This document shows, piece by piece, positions 60,343 to 64,000 of a stretch of 64,000 nt of DNA. The first letter of the stretch is position 1, and each line of letters begins with the position of its first letter. The stretch lies in contig JBDLJE010000001.1 of NCBI GenBank assembly GCA_039714575.1, positions 56,276 through 120,275 of the forward strand, read 5' to 3'. A program made the position numbers and the translations under genes. Origin of the DNA: Sulfonitrofixus sp039714575 (lineage in GTDB: Bacteria > Campylobacterota > Campylobacteria > Campylobacterales > Sulfurimonadaceae). Below the pieces are notes generated by a model. It saw only the letters and a program-made list of their open reading frames with translations. It was not told where the DNA came from and did not search any database.

Positions 60343-60969
60343 ATTCGTTATCTACTGATTTTTCTATTTTTGTTCACGACTACTGTTGCGGCTGCAGATA
60401 CGAATGAAGGTTCTGACGACTTTTCTATACGCTTAGGCGGCGGATACGGTGACCTCAATGACCTCGGTGAGATAGTACAAGGCGATTGGAACATCTCTAC
60501 AAGCAATTCGGTGATAAACCTGGACTTTGGTTACCGGTTTGTCGAAGATATGTTCGACCTGCCGCTTGACTGGTATGCCAGAGGTGGCATCTCCTATTTT
60601 AATGAAAATGGCTACCAGGCTAATTTTGTAGATGTGACGCTCTATATCAAGGTCTATTGGAAGATAGATTTTTGGCAGAACCGCGTTCGTGTAGGATTTG
60701 GGGAGGGGTTGTCCCTGGCACAAAGGATCCCGGAAGTGGAAACTATTGATGCGACCAATTCTGACGGGACGACTGATCCTACAGCGAAATTCCTGAACTA
60801 CCTTGATCTCTCTGTGGACTTTGATCTTGGGCGTCTGGTCCGGGTGGAGAAGCTGGAAGATTTTTATATAGGTTATACAATTAAACACCGCTCAGGTATA
60901 TTCGGTACCTTCAACGGGACGCATGGCGGTTCAAACTATAGTATGCTTACGTTCGAGAAAAACTTTTAA
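60343..60969 (+). CDS. Outer-membrane barrel, possibly PagL-like lipid A deacylase; apparent ATT start
   Basis: 208 residues read from ATT 60343, which lies six bases after GAGGGG and gives a full signal peptide (RYLLIFLFLFTTTVAAAD). The only conventional in-frame start, TTG 60370, would leave too short a signal. The mature part is an ~8-strand barrel ending in Phe. Near the C terminus IKHRSGIFG followed by GGSNYSML recalls the His-x-Ser catalytic pair of PagL lipid A 3-O-deacylases; overall similarity is weak and this is inference. hemJ follows 9 bp later. Confidence 0.68.
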   Translation: MRYLLIFLFLFTTTVAAADTNEGSDDFSIRLGGGYGDLNDLGEIVQGDWNISTSNSVINLDFGYRFVEDMFDLPLDWYARGGISYFNENGYQANFVDVTLYIKVYWKIDFWQNRVRVGFGEGLSLAQRIPEVETIDATNSDGTTDPTAKFLNYLDLSVDFDLGRLVRVEKLEDFYIGYTIKHRSGIFGTFNGTHGGSNYSMLTFEKNF

Positions 60970-60978
60970 AGGATAAAT

Positions 60979-61410
60979 ATGTATCAATGGATGTTATGGT
61001 TTCACATCATTTCGATGGTCTCTTGGTTCGCAGTGCTCTTTTACCTGCCTCGTCTTTTTGTCTACCACGCTGAAAATGCGGACAATGCAGGCTTTATAGA
61101 GGTCGTTAAAGTGATGGAGATGAAGATATACAAGTATATCGGCGTGCCGGCTTTCTGGGCGACACTGCTCTCTGGGACGGCGTTGATCTTTATGTACCCG
61201 ACAAATATCTTTACAACAGGCGGCTGGTTCCATGCCAAGCTTCTCTTTGTAGCGATCCTGATCGCGTACTTCTTCTCAATGGGATACTACCGTACAAAAC
61301 TGCTGAACGACAACTGCACAAAAAGCGGAAAGTTCTTCAGGTTCTATAATGAAGGCCCGACGATCCTGCTTTTGATCATCGTTGCCATGGTGGTTGTTAA
61401 ACCTTTTTAG
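60979..61410 (+). CDS. hemJ: Protoporphyrinogen IX oxidase HemJ
   Basis: 143 residues, four membrane helices. WFHIISMVSWFAVLFYLPRLFVYH carries the conserved His and Arg, and GGWFHAKLLFVAILIAYF the second His; length is normal for HemJ (UPF0093). It performs the penultimate haem synthesis step in bacteria lacking HemG/HemY. hemB is also in the window but not adjacent. RBS AAAGGA. Confidence 0.9.
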   Translation: MYQWMLWFHIISMVSWFAVLFYLPRLFVYHAENADNAGFIEVVKVMEMKIYKYIGVPAFWATLLSGTALIFMYPTNIFTTGGWFHAKLLFVAILIAYFFSMGYYRTKLLNDNCTKSGKFFRFYNEGPTILLLIIVAMVVVKPF

Positions 61411-61420
61411 AGGTGCCCTT
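61406..61420. repeat. 15-bp sequence shared after argF and hemJ, copy 2
   Basis: TTTAGAGGTGCCCTT covering the hemJ stop, identical to 56856-56870. In both places it sits at a gene end in the same orientation. Confidence 0.4.
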
Positions 61421-61473
61421 ATATTGCAAGTTACGCTAAACAGTGTTAGCTCTATTTTGAAGCGGAGGTCTAT

Positions 61474-62109
61474 ATGAAAGTCAATAAAAATCCAATGATG
61501 CTCTTGTCTATTGTAAGTGCAGGGCTTTTAACAACCTTGCCGGTACAAGTTTATGCATCCGGTTTAGAGGTAAGAGCTAATGTACTGGCATCCAGCGGCA
61601 GGTATGTGCAAGATATTGTTGTGAGCGATGCAAGCGGGAACACTCTGCAGACTGACAGAGAGACCTCTGATCTGACAAGTAAAGGTTTTTCACTGTTGGT
61701 CGGTTATGGAAGAGAATATGTTCGCAGAGACCACTCCTCATTTATATACGTAGGTTTGGAGAGTCAAAAGTGGAGCGATGAATATGAGAGTGATCTGCGA
61801 ACATTTCTTCTTGGTGCGGAGGGAGGCATTGGGAACCGGTCGGTCAAACTTATCTATGGCAGTGAGTTTGGTTTTGGCTCTTTGAAGACGGGTTCAACGC
61901 AGACAGGTAATCTGTTCGCTTTCTCTTTTGAACCATTTATAGGGCTAAGGCTGCTTTCTGCGAATGGTTTGAGTCTTAATTTCCGAGTCGGTGCACGGGC
62001 GTTTTCCATTGAAGAGACCACCAGTTCAGATGCAGGCAATGTTATAACCAACGAAAACTCAGCCTTTAGCGCAAATGCCCAGATCGGTGTAGGGTACAGT
62101 TTTTATTAA
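61474..62109 (+). CDS. Outer-membrane beta-barrel protein
   Basis: 211 residues with a signal peptide (cleavage likely after VYASG-proximal Ala). Repeated amphipathic strands (GFSLLVGYGREYV, SSFIYVGLESQKW, RTFLLGAEGG, LSLNFRVGARAFS) and the aromatic end QIGVGYSFY indicate a barrel. Family unknown. RBS GGAGGT. Convergent with der. Confidence 0.72.
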   Translation: MKVNKNPMMLLSIVSAGLLTTLPVQVYASGLEVRANVLASSGRYVQDIVVSDASGNTLQTDRETSDLTSKGFSLLVGYGREYVRRDHSSFIYVGLESQKWSDEYESDLRTFLLGAEGGIGNRSVKLIYGSEFGFGSLKTGSTQTGNLFAFSFEPFIGLRLLSANGLSLNFRVGARAFSIEETTSSDAGNVITNENSAFSANAQIGVGYSFY

Positions 62110-62127
62110 AAACCATTAATGCAGCAG

Positions 62128-62141
62128 CGCCTTAAAAGGCG
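62128..62141. terminator. Small hairpin between the barrel gene and der
   Basis: CGCCTT-AA-AAGGCG, six pairs, in the 44-bp gap between convergent genes. No T run on either side, so termination is only possible. Confidence 0.35.
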
Positions 62142-62153
62142 TTAAGGAGAAGG

Positions 62154-63701
62154 TCAGCGTTTCAGCTTACGCTTCTCGTTTTTAGCTTTTGCCTTGAACA
62201 AGATCGGCACGCCCTCAAAGTTGAAGGCCTCGCGAAGCTGGTTGGTCAGGTAGCGCCTGTAGGTGAAGTGCAGACCTTTCGGTTTGTTCATGACCAGCGC
62301 TATCTGCGGCGGACGGATGTCGTACTGTGTTGCGTAGTAGATACGGATCATCTGACCCTTCATAGAGGGCATATGGTGTTTGCGCTGTGCCCACTCCAGT
62401 GCCTCGTTGAGTTTGGAGGTCGGGATACGCTGTGAGAAGTTGTCGTTGATCTCGATGAGCTTCTCAAAGATCTTTTGAACACGCTGACCGCTCTGAGCCG
62501 AGATGGTGATAAGCGGTGCATAGTGCAGGAACTTAAACTTGTCACGGATCTGCTGCGTGATCTTGGCATAGTCCTCTCCGTCGACCTTGTCCCATTTGTT
62601 AAGAACGATCAGACAGGCCATACGGTTGCTGTCAACAAGACCGGCGATCTTTTCGTCCAGCTCTTTAAACGGCTCAGAAGCGTCAAGTACAAGCAGTGCT
62701 ATGTCGGCATCTTCCAACATCGCTTCGGTACGCATCAGTGCGTACTTTTCGATCCCGAGGATCTTACCGCGTTTACGGACACCGGCAGTGTCGATAAAGG
62801 TGATCTCTTTGTTATCGTATTCGATCATCTCATCAATAGGGTCGATCGTTGTTCCGGCAACAGAACTGACAACTGAACGCTCTTCATCAAGCAGGGCGTT
62901 AAGCAGTGAACTTTTACCGACATTGACACGGCCGATGATGGCAACGCGCATCTTGTTTGTAACACCTTCTTCTGTATCACGCATGTTGTCATTTGGACCA
63001 AAGACCGAGTCATCAACAAAGACCTCCTCTTCAGCGTTCAAGACCTCCTGCTGCAGTTCATAGTCCTCATGAGGGTCAAAGTAGCTGTCATCATCTTCAT
63101 CCTCTTCTTTCAGCCCCTGAAAGTACTCCTCATCGGAGATCTCTTCTTCAGCTGCCTCCGGCTCCTCAACTTCTTCAGGCGCCTCTTCTACAGCAGCTGC
63201 TTCGACCTTCTCTTTTTCAGGAAGCTGCTCTTCTATCCATGCGAGCAGGGCGTTGATGTGGCGGTTGTGTGAGACAGAGATACCAAAGATGTCATCACAT
63301 CCGAACTCGTAGTACTCCCACACCTTCTCCATCATCTTGTCGTTGTCGATCTTGTTGACGACAAGGGCCATCTTTTTGCCCTTTTTCTGGAGTTCGTAGA
63401 AGAAGTCTCTGTCCTCTTTTTCAGGAAGGCTTTTACCGTCGACCATATACAAGATGATGTCTGCTTCATTGGCAGCTTTTACCGACATCTTTTTAATGGC
63501 GTCAAAAAGCTCATTGCCCTGGTCAAGTCCGCCTGTGTCCAGGATCTCGACCTCTTTGTCGTTGATCTGGTAGACACGGCGTTTAATGTCACGGGTGGTT
63601 CCCGCTTGTTCAGAAGTAATGGCGTCGCGCTGTTTAAGCAGACGGTTGAAAAATGAACTTTTCCCTACGTTAGGGCGACCGATAATGGCTAGTTTTTTCA
63701 T
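62154..63701 (-). CDS. der: Ribosome biogenesis GTPase Der with a long acidic linker
   Basis: 515 residues. Two tandem GTPase domains: G1 GRPNVGKSS (8-16), DTGGL, NKID; second G1 GRVNVGKSS (257-265), DTAGV, NKWD; then the KH-like C-terminal domain. It assists 50S subunit assembly. Between the two G domains residues ~161-250 form a linker in which about 40% are Asp or Glu; the usual linker is much shorter. The start ATG overlaps the end of a possible small upstream ORF. Confidence 0.95.
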   Translation of the reverse strand: MKKLAIIGRPNVGKSSFFNRLLKQRDAITSEQAGTTRDIKRRVYQINDKEVEILDTGGLDQGNELFDAIKKMSVKAANEADIILYMVDGKSLPEKEDRDFFYELQKKGKKMALVVNKIDNDKMMEKVWEYYEFGCDDIFGISVSHNRHINALLAWIEEQLPEKEKVEAAAVEEAPEEVEEPEAAEEEISDEEYFQGLKEEDEDDDSYFDPHEDYELQQEVLNAEEEVFVDDSVFGPNDNMRDTEEGVTNKMRVAIIGRVNVGKSSLLNALLDEERSVVSSVAGTTIDPIDEMIEYDNKEITFIDTAGVRKRGKILGIEKYALMRTEAMLEDADIALLVLDASEPFKELDEKIAGLVDSNRMACLIVLNKWDKVDGEDYAKITQQIRDKFKFLHYAPLITISAQSGQRVQKIFEKLIEINDNFSQRIPTSKLNEALEWAQRKHHMPSMKGQMIRIYYATQYDIRPPQIALVMNKPKGLHFTYRRYLTNQLREAFNFEGVPILFKAKAKNEKRKLKR

Positions 63702-63826
63702 GGTATATCTTTATGTTTAGATGCATTAGAGGAGTAGGAGCCAAGAAAGTCAGTGAAGAGATCGCTTGTGTAAAAACCTGTTGCTTTTACGGTGTTTTCA
63801 ATAAAGGTGAAAACCTGCCTACCCAT
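63698..63826 (-). CDS. Possible 42-residue ORF upstream of der
   Basis: Reads MGRQVFTFIENTVKATGFYT and continues to a TGA that overlaps the der ATG (ATGA). It occupies the whole stretch between the promoter at 63849-63854 and der. No clear RBS. It may be a leader ORF coupled to der, or chance. Confidence 0.3.
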   Translation of the reverse strand: MGRQVFTFIENTVKATGFYTSDLFTDFLGSYSSNASKHKDIP

Positions 63827-63848
63827 ATCTTATGGTATTTGTTGACGG

Positions 63849-63854
63849 AATTAT
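63849..63854 (-). promoter_or_regulatory. -10 element upstream of der
   Basis: CGCTATAATTCCG on the minus strand, about 150 bases before the der start, leaving room for the 42-residue ORF. Confidence 0.45.
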
Positions 63855-63887
63855 AGCGTAATTCTACTCAACCATGTTATTCGGCAT

Positions 63888-63928
63888 ACTTTCCTCGTCC
63901 CCAAGCCGGAGCTTGGGGACGAGGAAAG
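63888..63928. repeat. Long GC-rich hairpin near the right edge
   Basis: CTTTCCTCGTCCCCCAAGC (63888-63906) and GCTTGGGGACGAGGAAAG (63911-63928) pair over 18 bp with one bulged C. It is followed by GTAGCCTGTCCCCATT (63951-63966), resembling the flanks of REP elements. The final ~170 bp hold no gene that I can see and may continue into a REP cluster outside the window. Confidence 0.6.
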
Positions 63929-64000
63929 GAAAGATAGAGTTTAAAATGTAGCCTGTCCCCATTAACTTTTAAAATATAACAGTTTCAGTTTGTTTTAAAT

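Noticed and set aside
1..64000. tRNA, rRNA, CRISPR array, insertion sequence or prophage
   Set aside because: No intergenic gap holds a tRNA-like cloverleaf, spaced direct repeats, or transposase/integrase coding sequence that I could recognise.

Overview
This is 64 kb of an ordinary chromosome with no rRNA, tRNA, CRISPR array, insertion sequence or prophage that I can see. The gene set points to a Campylobacterota (former Epsilonproteobacteria) relative of Sulfurimonas or Sulfuricurvum. It includes a soluble HQWKQPLN-type histidine kinase, a short ComEC without the beta-lactamase domain, a PgbA-like protein, HemJ, a Csd3-like M23 peptidase, a stand-alone RibA, a short PurE, di-haem and multihaem c cytochromes, and many small beta-barrel proteins ending in Phe. 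The genus is inference; no rRNA is present to fix it.

Layout. 1-10.7 kb: end of an outer-membrane protein, leuA, a CDGSH/patatin pair, a sensor kinase, glnA, a thioredoxin-fold protein, a PHP phosphatase, a U32 protein and an Omp85 barrel. 10.8-16.4 kb: purE, a DUF89/ICMT pair, glyQ, a RecD2-like helicase and a Fur/PerR-type regulator. 16.5-25.5 kb: cytochrome c peroxidase, an L,D-transpeptidase, a GNAT/NhaC/two-component run, a small cytochrome c, pckA and dedA. 25.7-37 kb: uvrB, two small coiled-coil/ZapA-like proteins, three pilin-like genes interspersed with an acyltransferase, priA and a degenerate GGDEF protein, then ispG-dnaB. 37-49.4 kb: comEC, yihY, glcD with a PgbA-like gene, an M23 peptidase with mgtE, a NUDIX gene, an OprC/NosA-like TonB receptor, agmatine deiminase and alr. 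49.5-52.4 kb: a tight minus-strand run downstream of ribA (OMP, rsmG, PP0621-type, unknown, NlpC/P60). 52.5-64 kb: hemB, a NIT-GGDEF-EAL protein, argF, a pentahaem cytochrome, trpS, hpf, trxC, a possible PagL-like barrel, hemJ, another barrel and der.

How the genes fit together. Most are housekeeping (amino acid, haem, isoprenoid, nucleotide, translation and replication functions). A microaerobic-respiration theme runs through them: Ccp beside a PerR-like regulator, c cytochromes, HemB/HemJ and a probable copper receptor. A cell-surface theme includes pilins, peptidoglycan enzymes and barrels.

The most interesting structure is not in the genes. A dispersed inverted-repeat element starts 0-2 nt after the stop codon of four different plus-strand genes (ccp, pckA, dedA, dnaB), with a compensatory change in its stem. 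A second structured element occurs twice behind terminator hairpins. Two genes (nhaC-like and a barrel protein) appear to begin with AUA and AUU, each with a well placed ribosome binding site. Three genes look leaderless. An 11-bp dyad spans both promoters between the PerR-like gene and ccp.
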